64,000 nt of DNA. Source: Streptomyces sp. D2-8. GTDB taxonomy: Bacteria > Actinomycetota > Actinomycetes > Streptomycetales > Streptomycetaceae. The translations under genes and the position numbers were made by a program. A model generated the notes under the pieces. The model saw only the letters and a list, made by a program, of their open reading frames with translations, did no database searches and had not been told where the DNA came from. The DNA is taken from positions 1-64,000 of the forward strand of contig NZ_JAAHBP010000022.1 of NCBI RefSeq assembly GCF_023184515.1. Reading direction: 5' to 3'. This document shows, piece by piece, positions 15,199-23,790 of this stretch (position 1 is its first letter; each line of letters opens with the position of its first letter).

Positions 15199-17634
15199 AT
15201 GGCACAGGGCACGGTCCAGGTGACGCACACCGGCACGTCGCGGTGGCGGCGCCGCACGGGTGAGTACGCATCGCTCGCCGCCGCCCTGGAGGCCGCGGCC
15301 GACGGAGACGTCCTCACCGTCGCGCCCGGCACCTACCGGGAGAACCTCGTCCTGCAGCGCGCGGTGACCCTGCGCGGTCCCGAGGGCTCCCCCGGCTCGG
15401 TGCGGATCGCGCCCGTGGACGGGGTGCCACTGACCGTGGGCGCGTCGGCGGTGGTGCAGGACCTGCATGTGGAGGGCCAGGACGCGGCCGCCCCCGCCGT
15501 GCTGGTGGAGGAGGGCACCCCGGAGCTGCGGGACGTGCGGGTCGTGACGCGGTCGGCGGCCGGGATCGAGGTGCGCGGCAGCGCCCGGCCCACGGTGCGG
15601 CGCTGCGCGGTCGACAATCCGGCGGGCATCGGCATCGCCGTGGTCGACGGCGCGGGCGGGGTGTTCGAGGAGTGCGAGGTCGTCGCGGCCGGTCAGGCGG
15701 GCGTGGCGGTGCGCGGCGGTGCCCACCCCCGCCTGGAGCGCTGCCGGGTGCACCACACCTCGGGATCGGGCCTGTCGGCGACCGGGGAGAACTCGGCGCT
15801 GGAGGCGGTGGGCTGCGAGATCTACGAAGTCCGGGGCAGCGGTGTGCAGATCACCGGCCGGGCCACCGCGCACCTCACCGACTGCGATGTGCACCGCACG
15901 ACGGCCGACGGAGTCACGCTCGACACGGACGCGGTGCTGACGCTCGCCGACTGCCGTATCCACGACATCCCGGAGAACGCGGTCGACCTGCGTTCCCGTT
16001 CCGTCCTCACCCTGACCCGCACCACGGTGCGGCAGTTCGGGCGCAACGGCCTGTCGGTGTGGGATCCGGGCACACGGGTGGACGCCAACCAGTGCGAGAT
16101 CTTCGACAGCACGGGCGACTACCCGGCGGTGTGGGTGAGCGACGGCGCCACCGCCGTACTCGACTCCTGCCGGGTGCACGACGTGCCGGACGCCCTGTTC
16201 GTGCTCGACCGGGGCTCGCGCGTGGACGTCGTCGACACCGACCTGTCGCAGGTGCGCAACACGGCCGTGTCGGTGAGCGACGGAGCGACCGCGCAGCTCG
16301 ACGACTGCCGGATCCGGGACGCGGCGACGGGCGCCTGGTTCCGCGACCACGGCAGCGGCGGCACCCTCAGCAACTGCACGGTGGACGGCACCCAGACCGG
16401 TGTGATCGTCACCAAGGGCGCCGACCCCACCGTGGAGCGCTGCACGATCGACTCCCCCGCGGAGGCCGGTGTGTATGTCTCTGCCGGTGGCCGGGGCAGC
16501 TTCCTGAACTGCCGGGTCACGGGCAGCGGTGGCTACGGCTTCCATGTGATCGACGGCAGCCGTACGACGCTGCGGAAGTGCCGCACGGAGCGGTGCGCGC
16601 GCGGGGGCTACGAGTTCGCGGACAGCGGCGCGGACGCGGCGTCCGGAGCGAGCCCGCTCGTCGAGGACTGCACGAGCGACGAGAGCGCGGGGCTGCGCAC
16701 GCCCGCGGCGCCGGAGACGGCCGTGCAGACGGTGAGCCACTCCCCCGGCCTGCTGGGTGCGCTCCCGGGGCAGCGCACCGAACCGGGACCCCCGCCACCG
16801 GCCCCGGAGCCCGAGCAGCCGGCCCGCTCCTCCAAGGACGTCCTGGGTGAACTCGACGCGCTGGTGGGCCTGGAGAGCGTCAAGCGCGAGGTGCGCGCCC
16901 TCACCGACATGATCGAGGTCGGCCGGCGCCGGCAGCAGGCGGGCCTGAAGGCGGCCTCGGTCAAGCGGCACCTGGTCTTCACCGGCTCCCCCGGCACCGG
17001 CAAGACGACGGTCGCGCGGCTCTACGGCGAGATCCTCGCCTCCCTCGGCGTACTGGAGAAGGGCCACCTGGTCGAGGTGTCCCGCGTCGACCTGGTCGGT
17101 GAGCACATCGGCTCGACGGCGATCCGCACCCAGGAGGCCTTCGAGAAGGCGCGCGGCGGTGTGCTGTTCATCGACGAGGCCTACGCGCTGTCCCCGGAGG
17201 ACGCGGGGCGCGACTTCGGCAAGGAGGCCATCGACACGCTGGTGAAGCTGATGGAGGACCACCGTGACGCGGTCGTGGTGATCGTCGCGGGCTACACGGC
17301 CGAGATGGAGCGCTTCCTGTCGGTCAACCCGGGTGTGGCGTCCCGCTTCTCACGGACCATCACCTTCAGCGACTACGGCCCCGAGGATCTGCTGCGGATC
17401 GTGGAGCAGCAGGCCGAGGAGCACGAGTACCGGCTGGCGCCGGGGGCGGCGGAGGCCCTCGGGAAGTACTTCACGGTGCTCCCCAAGGGCCCGGCCTTCG
17501 GCAACGGCCGTACCGCACGGCAGACGTTCGAGGCCATGGTCGAGCGGCACGCGAGCCGGGTCGCCCAGCTCCCGGAGCCCAGCACGGACGATCTGACGCT
17601 GCTCTACGCCGAGGATCTCCCCGAGCTGCTCTGA
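15199..17634 (+). CDS. Right-handed beta-helix / CbbX-type AAA+ ATPase fusion
   Basis: This is an 811-residue two-part protein. Residues of about 20-510 form a right-handed parallel beta-helix of the NosD/pectate-lyase type, with many 22-24 residue coils containing C-x-V/I and G-V-x-V patterns (for example RCRVHHTSGSGLSATGE). A proline-rich linker (about 515-545) follows. Residues of about 550-811 are a CbbX/SpoVK-like AAA+ ATPase with ELDALVGLESVKREV, Walker A GSPGTGKTT (596-604), Walker B VLFIDEA (655-661) and VIVAGYTAEM. It has no signal peptide. AAA+ proteins of this branch remodel protein complexes, and EccA of type VII secretion is a relative. The helix probably provides a docking surface. 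The start is ATG 15199, after GAGGTGGGGG. Confidence 0.9.
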   Translation: MAQGTVQVTHTGTSRWRRRTGEYASLAAALEAAADGDVLTVAPGTYRENLVLQRAVTLRGPEGSPGSVRIAPVDGVPLTVGASAVVQDLHVEGQDAAAPAVLVEEGTPELRDVRVVTRSAAGIEVRGSARPTVRRCAVDNPAGIGIAVVDGAGGVFEECEVVAAGQAGVAVRGGAHPRLERCRVHHTSGSGLSATGENSALEAVGCEIYEVRGSGVQITGRATAHLTDCDVHRTTADGVTLDTDAVLTLADCRIHDIPENAVDLRSRSVLTLTRTTVRQFGRNGLSVWDPGTRVDANQCEIFDSTGDYPAVWVSDGATAVLDSCRVHDVPDALFVLDRGSRVDVVDTDLSQVRNTAVSVSDGATAQLDDCRIRDAATGAWFRDHGSGGTLSNCTVDGTQTGVIVTKGADPTVERCTIDSPAEAGVYVSAGGRGSFLNCRVTGSGGYGFHVIDGSRTTLRKCRTERCARGGYEFADSGADAASGASPLVEDCTSDESAGLRTPAAPETAVQTVSHSPGLLGALPGQRTEPGPPPPAPEPEQPARSSKDVLGELDALVGLESVKREVRALTDMIEVGRRRQQAGLKAASVKRHLVFTGSPGTGKTTVARLYGEILASLGVLEKGHLVEVSRVDLVGEHIGSTAIRTQEAFEKARGGVLFIDEAYALSPEDAGRDFGKEAIDTLVKLMEDHRDAVVVIVAGYTAEMERFLSVNPGVASRFSRTITFSDYGPEDLLRIVEQQAEEHEYRLAPGAAEALGKYFTVLPKGPAFGNGRTARQTFEAMVERHASRVAQLPEPSTDDLTLLYAEDLPELL

Positions 17635-17642
17635 GGGTCCGC

Positions 17643-19997
17643 CTAGGCGGCGGGCGGCTCGGGCTGGTGCCGTGGCGAAGGCACCTCCGGCGCCTCCGGC
17701 CGCAGCCGGGCCAGCAGCGTGCGGCGTTCCTCGGCGAAGGCCGGGTCGGCCTGGTAGTCGGAGTGGCCGAGGATCGGCGCGGGCAGCGGCAGGAGAGCGG
17801 TGCGGCCGTAGGCGAGGGGGTCCATCAGGGGGGTGTGGTCGACCTGCGCGCCTCCGTCGCCGGGCAGCCGCACCGGGCCGCCGATGGGGTCGGTGAGCCG
17901 GTAGAGGTTGCGCCAGCAGTCGACGTCCCGGTGCAGGGAGCCGAGCGCGGCGGGTCCGAAGTGCGCCGGGAACCAGCGGCCGTAGAGACGCTCCAGCGGG
18001 GAGCCGTAGGTCAGCAGCGCGACCCGTTTGCGGGCGGACGGGGCGAGTTGCCAGGCCGCGGCGGCGGCGAGCACGCTGCCCTGCGAGTGCCCGGAGATGA
18101 CCAGCCGTCCGCCGGTGGCGCGGGTCCAGGTCGCCATCCGCCAGGTCAGGTCGGGCACCGCGCGCTCGGCGTAGCAGGGCGGGGCGAAGGGGTGGGAGGC
18201 GCGTGGCCAGAAGGTGCCGACGTCCCACAGGATGCCGATGGTGCGGCGGGCCGCGGCGTCCTTGTAGGCGCGCCGTCCCCAGGTGACGAAGAGTATGAAG
18301 CCGAGGCCGATCAGCCAGGAGCCGAGGGCCTGGGCGGTCTCGGCGGCGCCGTGGACGACGGGGTAGGTGCCCTGCGCGGCCTCGCCCGGCGTCTCGTCGG
18401 TGGCCAGGGCTCCCACGAGGGCTGCGGCGCCGAGCAGCAGGGTGACGCCGGAGGTGACGGCGACGATGCGGGGTCCCCGGTCGGTGAGCGAGGCCATGGC
18501 ACGGGTGTAGGCGATGCGGCGGGTGCGGGCGGGGTCCAGGGCCTCGTCCGGGTAGTCGAGTGCCACGGCGACGCGCTCGGCGCGGGCCAGCTGCCAGGCG
18601 CGATGGGCCAGCCAGCCGAAGAGCCCCAGCAGCACCACGAGCAGCGGCGGGATCACGGACGCCTGCCAGGTCAGCAGCACCGGCGGGCCCTGGATCGACG
18701 CCCCGGTGCCGTCCAGCCAGTCGGACACGCGCTGGGACACGCCGCCGGACATCACCCCGCCCAGCGCGCAGGCCAGCATCGCCACGGCCGGTCCGCCCAG
18801 GCCCCGCAGCACCGCCCGCCGGTCGGGGTCGGTGCGGTGCAGGGCGTGGGCGACGACGCCGAGGACGATCACGAGCAGGCCCTGGACCAGGGCGATCGCG
18901 CCGAAGGTCGTGTCACCCGGCAGCCGGCCTTCCGACGTCCACCCCGGGCGTTCCCAGCCGGCGTACAGCAGGGCGAGGGCGAGCAGCACGAGCGCGGCGA
19001 GCGGCAGGCGTCGTACAAAACGCTCGTCCAGGGTGCGGTCCAGCCGTTTCTCGCTGCGGCCGCGGCGGCACACCACCCACACCACGGCGACCGCGCAGGC
19101 CGCGAGGGCCGCTTCCAGGATCAGGCCCAGGGTGTCGAGCACGGCGGGGCCGCCGGGGCGGCGGTCGTGGCGGGCGGCGGCGCTGCCGACCGCGGCGGCG
19201 ACCGTGATCAGGCCGGCCGCGGTGTGCGCGGCGCGCAGCCGGGCCACCAGCCGGCGTCCGTACCAGAACCCGGGCCGGCCGAGTGCGGTCGGGCCGCCGT
19301 CCGCTTCGGGCTCGGGGGCGCGTTCGATGGGCTGCTGCGACTCGTAGTCGCTCCATGTACGCCGGGACAGGTACCACAGCAGGACGGTCAGGGCGGTGGG
19401 CACGGCGGCGGCGAGGGCGAGCCTGCGGCCGGGGGCACTCCACCAGCCGCCGTCCGAGACGGTGGGTGAGAGGAAGCCCAGCCAGGAGTGCTGGTCGGCG
19501 CACGCGGCGGTGCCCGCGCACTGCCAGGCCCCCAGGTCGAGCGCGACCTCGCAGGCCGCGGCGACGAGCAGCACCGTCAGCGTGAGCCCGGCGAGCCTGA
19601 CCAGGAGGCCGTACAGGCGCACGGTGCGGCGGCGGCCGTGGGCGGTGGGGCGCATCCAGTGGGCGAGGTTGACGACCATGAACGGCAGCAGTAAGAGCCA
19701 CAGGGCGCGAGTGCCGTTGCCGGAGGTGAGGTTGCACCAGACGTAGGCCTCGGGCACCGGTCCTTCGCGCCGGCGGTCCTCGGGGCTGTGCTCGGCGTCG
19801 ACGTCGTCGGCGCGCCGGAACACGGCCGCCGTGTCGTCGCCGGTGATCCGCACGGTCCGCGGATCGTTCAGCATCTCCTGTGGCGTGGTGCCGCCCACGC
19901 CGTGGACCAGGAGTTCCAGAGCGGTCCCGGTCTCGCCGGGCCGCGCGGCGGGACCGGCCGGTCCGCCGGTCGACGCATGTTCCTGCGCACGTTCCAC
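17643..19997 (-). CDS. Multi-pass membrane protein with C-terminal serine hydrolase domain
   Basis: This 784-residue protein begins with a lipase-like LLVHGVGGTTPQEML (about residues 30-45), continues through about nine transmembrane helices in several groups (residues 90-560) and ends in a soluble alpha/beta-hydrolase segment with GHSQGS (about 636-641), the nucleophile elbow. A possible acid and histidine occur in the last 130 residues (YRLTDPIGGP, GHSDYQ). The separation of the HG motif from the nucleophile by a membrane block is unusual and suggests an inserted membrane domain. The start is GTG 19997, with GGGGGAAG about 10 bases upstream. It is convergent with the beta-helix/AAA+ gene and divergent from a DeoR regulator. 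Its substrate is unknown. Confidence 0.82.
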   Translation of the reverse strand: MERAQEHASTGGPAGPAARPGETGTALELLVHGVGGTTPQEMLNDPRTVRITGDDTAAVFRRADDVDAEHSPEDRRREGPVPEAYVWCNLTSGNGTRALWLLLLPFMVVNLAHWMRPTAHGRRRTVRLYGLLVRLAGLTLTVLLVAAACEVALDLGAWQCAGTAACADQHSWLGFLSPTVSDGGWWSAPGRRLALAAAVPTALTVLLWYLSRRTWSDYESQQPIERAPEPEADGGPTALGRPGFWYGRRLVARLRAAHTAAGLITVAAAVGSAAARHDRRPGGPAVLDTLGLILEAALAACAVAVVWVVCRRGRSEKRLDRTLDERFVRRLPLAALVLLALALLYAGWERPGWTSEGRLPGDTTFGAIALVQGLLVIVLGVVAHALHRTDPDRRAVLRGLGGPAVAMLACALGGVMSGGVSQRVSDWLDGTGASIQGPPVLLTWQASVIPPLLVVLLGLFGWLAHRAWQLARAERVAVALDYPDEALDPARTRRIAYTRAMASLTDRGPRIVAVTSGVTLLLGAAALVGALATDETPGEAAQGTYPVVHGAAETAQALGSWLIGLGFILFVTWGRRAYKDAAARRTIGILWDVGTFWPRASHPFAPPCYAERAVPDLTWRMATWTRATGGRLVISGHSQGSVLAAAAAWQLAPSARKRVALLTYGSPLERLYGRWFPAHFGPAALGSLHRDVDCWRNLYRLTDPIGGPVRLPGDGGAQVDHTPLMDPLAYGRTALLPLPAPILGHSDYQADPAFAEERRTLLARLRPEAPEVPSPRHQPEPPAA

Positions 19998-20107
19998 TGA
20001 TTCGCACTTCCCCCGTGACACGCCGTCGGCTCTGTCCGTGCGGGCACAAGGATCTCCGTTTCCGCGCCGCCGCACACCTCCTGTCACGGAATCTCCCCGA
20101 TCCGTGA

Positions 20108-20182
20108 TGTCGCGGCGCGACACGTGAGCCCGCTGTGACGCGTGCGCGACGAGCGGTCGGTGGCGCTGTCCGCGGCGCGACA
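20108..20182. promoter_or_regulatory. Pair of similar palindromes in a divergent promoter region
   Basis: TGTCGCGGCGCGACA (20108-20122) is a perfect palindrome with 7-base arms around one central base. A second site, TGTCCGCGGCGCGACA (20167-20182), shares the right half but has one extra base in the left. Both lie between the divergent membrane hydrolase gene and the DeoR gene, as operators for an autoregulated repressor would. Confidence 0.5.
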
Positions 20183-20288
20183 TGCAAGGATGGGGCCGTC
20201 CGCGCACCGGAGCCGGGGAATATGTCCTAGTCGGGGAGGGTGTGCAGGGCGTGTCGGACGGCATTGAGGCGAAAGGACCGGAGCGTAC

Positions 20289-21125
20289 GTGAGCGAGAAT
20301 CAGAACCTCCTCGCGGAGCAGCGGCGATCCCTGATCCTCGACGAGGTCCGCCGCCGGGGTGGTGTCCGGGTCAACGAGCTGACGCGCAAGCTCGGCGTGT
20401 CGGACATGACGGTCCGCCGCGACCTCGACGCGCTCGCCCGCCAGGGTGTGCTGGAGAAGGTGCACGGCGGCGCGGTCCCGGTGGTCGAGGCGAGTACGCA
20501 CGAACCGGGATTCGAGGCCAAGTCCGGCCTGGAGCTGACCGCCAAGGAGGACATCGCACGCGCCGCGGCCAAGCTGGTCGCGCCGGGTGCGGCGATCGCC
20601 CTGTCGGGCGGTACGACGACCTTCGCGCTGGCGCAGCAGCTGCTGGACGTGCCGGACCTGACGGTGGTCACCAACTCGGTGCGGGTCGCCGACGTGTTCC
20701 ACGTGGCACAGCGCACCTCCGGCCCGCGGCAGGGAGCGGCCACGGTCGTGCTGACGGGCGGGGTGCGCACGCCCTCCGACTCGCTGGTGGGGCCGGTGGC
20801 CGACCAGGCGATCGCGGCGCTCCACTTCGACCTGCTGTTCCTCGGGGTGCACGGCATATCGGTCGAGGCCGGCCTGTCGACGCCGAACCTCGCGGAGGCG
20901 GAGACGAACCGGCGGCTCGTGCAGTCGGCCCGCCGCGTGGTCGTGGTCGCGGACCACACCAAGTGGGGCAAGGTGGGCCTGAGTTCCTTCGCCTCGCTGG
21001 AGCGGATCGACACGCTCGTGACGGACGCCGGCCTGCCGGACGAGGCGCGCGGGGTGGTCGCGGAGCACCTGCGGCGGCTGGTCGTGGCCGGGGAGCCCGA
21101 GCCCGACGAGAGTGCAGACATCTGA
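20289..21125 (+). CDS. DeoR/GlpR family transcriptional regulator
   Basis: This 278-residue repressor has a winged HTH of the DeoR type at residues 8-65 (RRSLILDEVRRRGGVRVNEL and VSDMTVRRDLDALARQG), then a sugar-isomerase-like sensor domain with SGGTTTFALAQ, VVTNSVRVADVF, LTGGVRTPSDSLVGP and the HTKWGK effector loop. DeoR proteins respond to phosphorylated sugars or polyols. The start is GTG 20289, with AAAGGAC about 10 bases upstream. No sugar enzyme gene is adjacent on the same strand, so its targets are probably elsewhere or include the divergent membrane hydrolase. Confidence 0.9.
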   Translation: MSENQNLLAEQRRSLILDEVRRRGGVRVNELTRKLGVSDMTVRRDLDALARQGVLEKVHGGAVPVVEASTHEPGFEAKSGLELTAKEDIARAAAKLVAPGAAIALSGGTTTFALAQQLLDVPDLTVVTNSVRVADVFHVAQRTSGPRQGAATVVLTGGVRTPSDSLVGPVADQAIAALHFDLLFLGVHGISVEAGLSTPNLAEAETNRRLVQSARRVVVVADHTKWGKVGLSSFASLERIDTLVTDAGLPDEARGVVAEHLRRLVVAGEPEPDESADI

Positions 21126-21188
21126 CGGGACGCCAGCTAGGGTGACGCCTCCGGTCATCGCCCGCTCCGGCCGAGGAGGGCTCCTGCC

Positions 21189-21656
21189 ATGGCTCACCGA
21201 CTGCGCCCGGTGGGGCTCGACTTCGTCGGTGTCGCGCCCGTTCGGCACCTCTTCGCGCGGGAGGTCTCCGCTCCGGTGGAGGCGGTCTACCGCGTCCTCC
21301 AGGACGTGCCCGGCTGGGCCGAGTGGTTCCCGCGGGTGACGGCTGCCCGGCCGGTCGACGCCGGTGCGGGGCGCGACATCACGCTCACCGGTGGCATCCG
21401 GTTCCGCGAGTCGATCATCGCGGCGGAGGAACCCGAGGTGTACGCCTATCGCGTCGACGTCACCAACCTGCCGGGCGTGCGGGCGATAGCCGAGGAGTGG
21501 CGGCTCACGCCGGCCGGCACCGGCACGCGGGTGCGGTGGACCTTCGCCACCGACGGGGTGGCCGCGTACCGGCTGGCCATGAAGGCGGCGCGCGGGGGCC
21601 AGGCCCGCGCGTTCCGGGACGCCGTGCGGGCGCTGGACCGGCGGCTGACGGCCTGA
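21189..21656 (+). CDS. SRPBCC (START-like) family protein
   Basis: This 155-residue single-domain protein has the helix-grip fold pattern of polyketide cyclase/dehydrase-type SRPBCC proteins: REVSAPVEAVYRVLQDVPGWAEWFPRV near the N-terminus, a central beta sheet (EEWRLTPAGTGTRVRWTF) and a long C-terminal helix. These bind hydrophobic ligands. ATG 21189 follows GGAGGG at a good distance. It follows the DeoR gene by 63 bases and converges on the Cds1-like gene. Confidence 0.8.
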   Translation: MAHRLRPVGLDFVGVAPVRHLFAREVSAPVEAVYRVLQDVPGWAEWFPRVTAARPVDAGAGRDITLTGGIRFRESIIAAEEPEVYAYRVDVTNLPGVRAIAEEWRLTPAGTGTRVRWTFATDGVAAYRLAMKAARGGQARAFRDAVRALDRRLTA

Positions 21657-21657
21657 G

Positions 21658-21677
21658 GGCCCGGACTCAGCCGGGCC
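21658..21677. terminator. Bidirectional hairpin between convergent genes
   Basis: GGCCCGG (21658-21664) pairs with CCGGGCC (21671-21677) around a 6-base loop. It spans the junction of the SRPBCC and Cds1-like genes and overlaps the stop codon of the latter. Confidence 0.6.
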
Positions 21678-22791
21678 AGACGCCCGTCTGCAGGAGCGAG
21701 TCGATCGCGTCCGTGTACGGATCGATGTCCAGCCCCTGGGCGGCCAGCCAGGCGTCCGAGTAGTACTTGTCGAGATACCGGTCCCCCGGGTCGCACAGCA
21801 GGGTCACGACGCTGCCCTGCCGGCCCTCGGACACCATCTCGGCGACGATCTTCAGCGCGCTCCACAGCCCCGTGCCGGTCGAGCCGCCGGCCTTGCGGCC
21901 GATGGCACGCTCCAGTGCCCGTACGGCGGCGACGCTGGCCGCGTCGGGCACCTTCATCATCCGGTCGATCGCGCCGGGCACGAAGCTCGGTTCCATACGG
22001 GGCCGTCCGATGCCCTCGATACGGGAGCCGCAGTCACAGGTGACGTCCGGATCGCCGGTGGTCCAGCCCTCGAAGAAGCACGAGTTCTCGGGGTCGGCCA
22101 CGCAGACGCGGGTGTCGTACTGCATGTAGTGGACGTAGCGCGCGAGGGTCGCGGAGGTGCCGCCGGTGCCCGCCGTGGCGACGATCCACGCCGGCTCGGG
22201 GAAACGCTCCAGGCGCAGCTGGCGGAAGATGGATTCGGCGATGTTGTTGTTTCCGCGCCAGTCCGTGGCCCGTTCCGCGTAGGTGAACTGGTCCATGTAG
22301 TGGCCGCCGGTCTCGGCCGCGAGGCGGGCGGACTCCTCGTACATCGTGCGGGGGTCGTCCACGAAGTGACATCGGCCGGAGTGGAACTCGATGAGGCGGA
22401 TCTTCTCGGCGCTCGTCGTGCGCGGCATGACGGCGATGAACGGCACGCCGATCAGCTTCGCGAAGTACGCCTCGGAGACGGCCGTCGAGCCGCTGGAGGC
22501 CTCGATGACGGGCCGGTCCGGCCGGATCCAGCCATTGCACAGGCCGTACAGGAAGAGGGAGCGGGCGAGGCGGTGCTTGAGACTGCCGGTGGGGTGGGTC
22601 GACTCGTCCTTCAGATACAGGTCGATGCCCCACCGCTCCGGCAGGGGGAACTGCCACAGGTGGGTGTCGGCCGAGCGGTTGGCGTCGGCCTGGACTCTGC
22701 GGACGGCTTCTTTGAGCCATGCCCGGTAGGCGGCGTCGCTGTGGTCGACGTCGAGGGTCACACCGGTCCGGGTCTGCTGGGGAGTACGCAC
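21667..22791 (-). CDS. PLP-dependent cysteine synthase family protein (Cds1-like cysteine desulfhydrase)
   Basis: This 374-residue fold-type II PLP enzyme carries the segment ADTHLWQFPLPERWGIDLYL and STHPTGSLKHRLARSLFLYG, with the predicted PLP lysine at residue 72. EASSGSTAVSEAYFAKLIG and a glycine-rich phosphate loop (ATAGTGGTSATLARY) follow. These features match the Cds1 group (mycobacterial Rv3684), which releases sulfide, pyruvate and ammonia from cysteine, rather than CysK. The start is GTG 22791, with AGGAG immediately upstream. No sulfur gene is adjacent. Cystathionine-synthase-like activity is an alternative. Confidence 0.82.
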   Translation of the reverse strand: MRTPQQTRTGVTLDVDHSDAAYRAWLKEAVRRVQADANRSADTHLWQFPLPERWGIDLYLKDESTHPTGSLKHRLARSLFLYGLCNGWIRPDRPVIEASSGSTAVSEAYFAKLIGVPFIAVMPRTTSAEKIRLIEFHSGRCHFVDDPRTMYEESARLAAETGGHYMDQFTYAERATDWRGNNNIAESIFRQLRLERFPEPAWIVATAGTGGTSATLARYVHYMQYDTRVCVADPENSCFFEGWTTGDPDVTCDCGSRIEGIGRPRMEPSFVPGAIDRMMKVPDAASVAAVRALERAIGRKAGGSTGTGLWSALKIVAEMVSEGRQGSVVTLLCDPGDRYLDKYYSDAWLAAQGLDIDPYTDAIDSLLQTGVWPG

Positions 22792-23283
22792 GGGAGCTCC
22801 TAACGCTGCGCGCCGACGACGCGTCGCACGGCCGGCACCTCCGATCATAAGCACCTCGCGCACGCTTCTCACCTGCATAAACGCATCTTTGAGCCCCCCA
22901 AAGCGCCCCCAGGAGCAGAGCCGGGGCAAGGGGGCGCGCGGTCCCGGGGGCGCATTCGCGAGTGTGCTGCGGGCGCCCCCGGCGAGGGGGTCGCGGACAC
23001 TGGTGCTCGACGTCGGGCGGGGGCAGACTGCACCGCGGGAACAAGGCCCCGGACGGGGCGACCGCAGGGGACGACCGCCTTCCGGAGGCAGGCTTCCGGG
23101 CACGGGCGCCACACCTGCCGGCAGGGCACACCGCACGGCCGGGCCGGGGTACGGACCGGGCGGGACGCACCACCCGGAGGGGACCGTGCGTCCGGACGGG
23201 GCACACTGGGGCAGGACACGAGCCCGTACCGGGCATCGCGCAGAGCGGGCCGGTACACCGACACGTACTAGGGGGCGGGTGGC
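22792..23283. other. Long GC-rich gap, no gene recognised
   Basis: About 490 bases separate the divergent Cds1-like gene and the small 107-residue gene. The part nearest the Cds1-like gene (22840-22890) is locally AT-rich and contains a good minus-strand -10 hexamer, TATGAT (22844-22849), without a clear -35. The rest is very GC-rich, with short frames of poor coding quality on both strands. Confidence 0.55.
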
Positions 23284-23607
23284 ATGGGAGAGCCGGAGTT
23301 CACGGCCACGGGCGTGCGGATCGGGAAGCGGCTGCGTTCGCTCACCCGGGCCGGGCAGGTCCGCATCAGCGACGGCCGGGTCGAGCTGCTGACCAGCTAC
23401 GGCAGTGAGATCGACAGCGCTCCGGTGCAGGCCGTGCGCGCCTCCAAGCCCTGGTTCGGCCCGGATGACCGGGCCACGGCGGATCTCAACGGCAAGCGGT
23501 ACCTGCTCACCCTGGGCGACCACGACCCCGCCCCCGGAGAGCCGGGCCCGCCGGCCGCGCGGCGCTTCATCGAGGCGGTGCGCAGAGCAGCGGGGCGTGG
23601 CGACTGA
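23284..23607 (+). CDS. Small conserved protein of unknown function
   Basis: This 107-residue soluble protein, mostly beta strands (VRIGKRLRSLTRAGQVRISDGRVELLTSYG and GKRYLLTLGD), ends with a basic amphipathic helix. It has no catalytic motif or membrane segment. Codon bias is strong and ATG 23284 follows a purine-rich GGGGGCGGGTGG stretch, so it looks like a real gene. I do not recognise the family with confidence. Next downstream is an RsbW-type ATPase. Confidence 0.65.
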   Translation: MGEPEFTATGVRIGKRLRSLTRAGQVRISDGRVELLTSYGSEIDSAPVQAVRASKPWFGPDDRATADLNGKRYLLTLGDHDPAPGEPGPPAARRFIEAVRRAAGRGD

Positions 23608-23790
23608 GATGTCCGCGAGTTGCGGTACCTCATCCCCTGCGTCACTCTGGTCTCACGTCACTCTGGGTTTACCGGCGATAACGCTGCGAACCAGCCCGCC
23701 GGCCACGACAGCAGGCGGCAGTGTCACGCAGGCGCCCTGCTGGATCCGAACTCCGTGTTCTTCCGGACCTCACGTCGGGGAGTCGCAGCC

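Noticed and set aside
17639..17650. CCGCCTAGGCGG palindrome between convergent genes
   Set aside because: It is a perfect palindrome but has no loop, so it is a poor terminator, and nothing links it to a regulator.
19998..21248. 417-residue N-terminal extension of the membrane hydrolase
   Set aside because: It is antisense to the DeoR gene; GTG 19997 has a good ribosome binding site.
22889..23392. Plus-strand 167-residue frame in the gap after the Cds1-like gene
   Set aside because: It is glycine/arginine/proline-rich with no start signal, and it overlaps the well-supported 107-residue gene in another frame.
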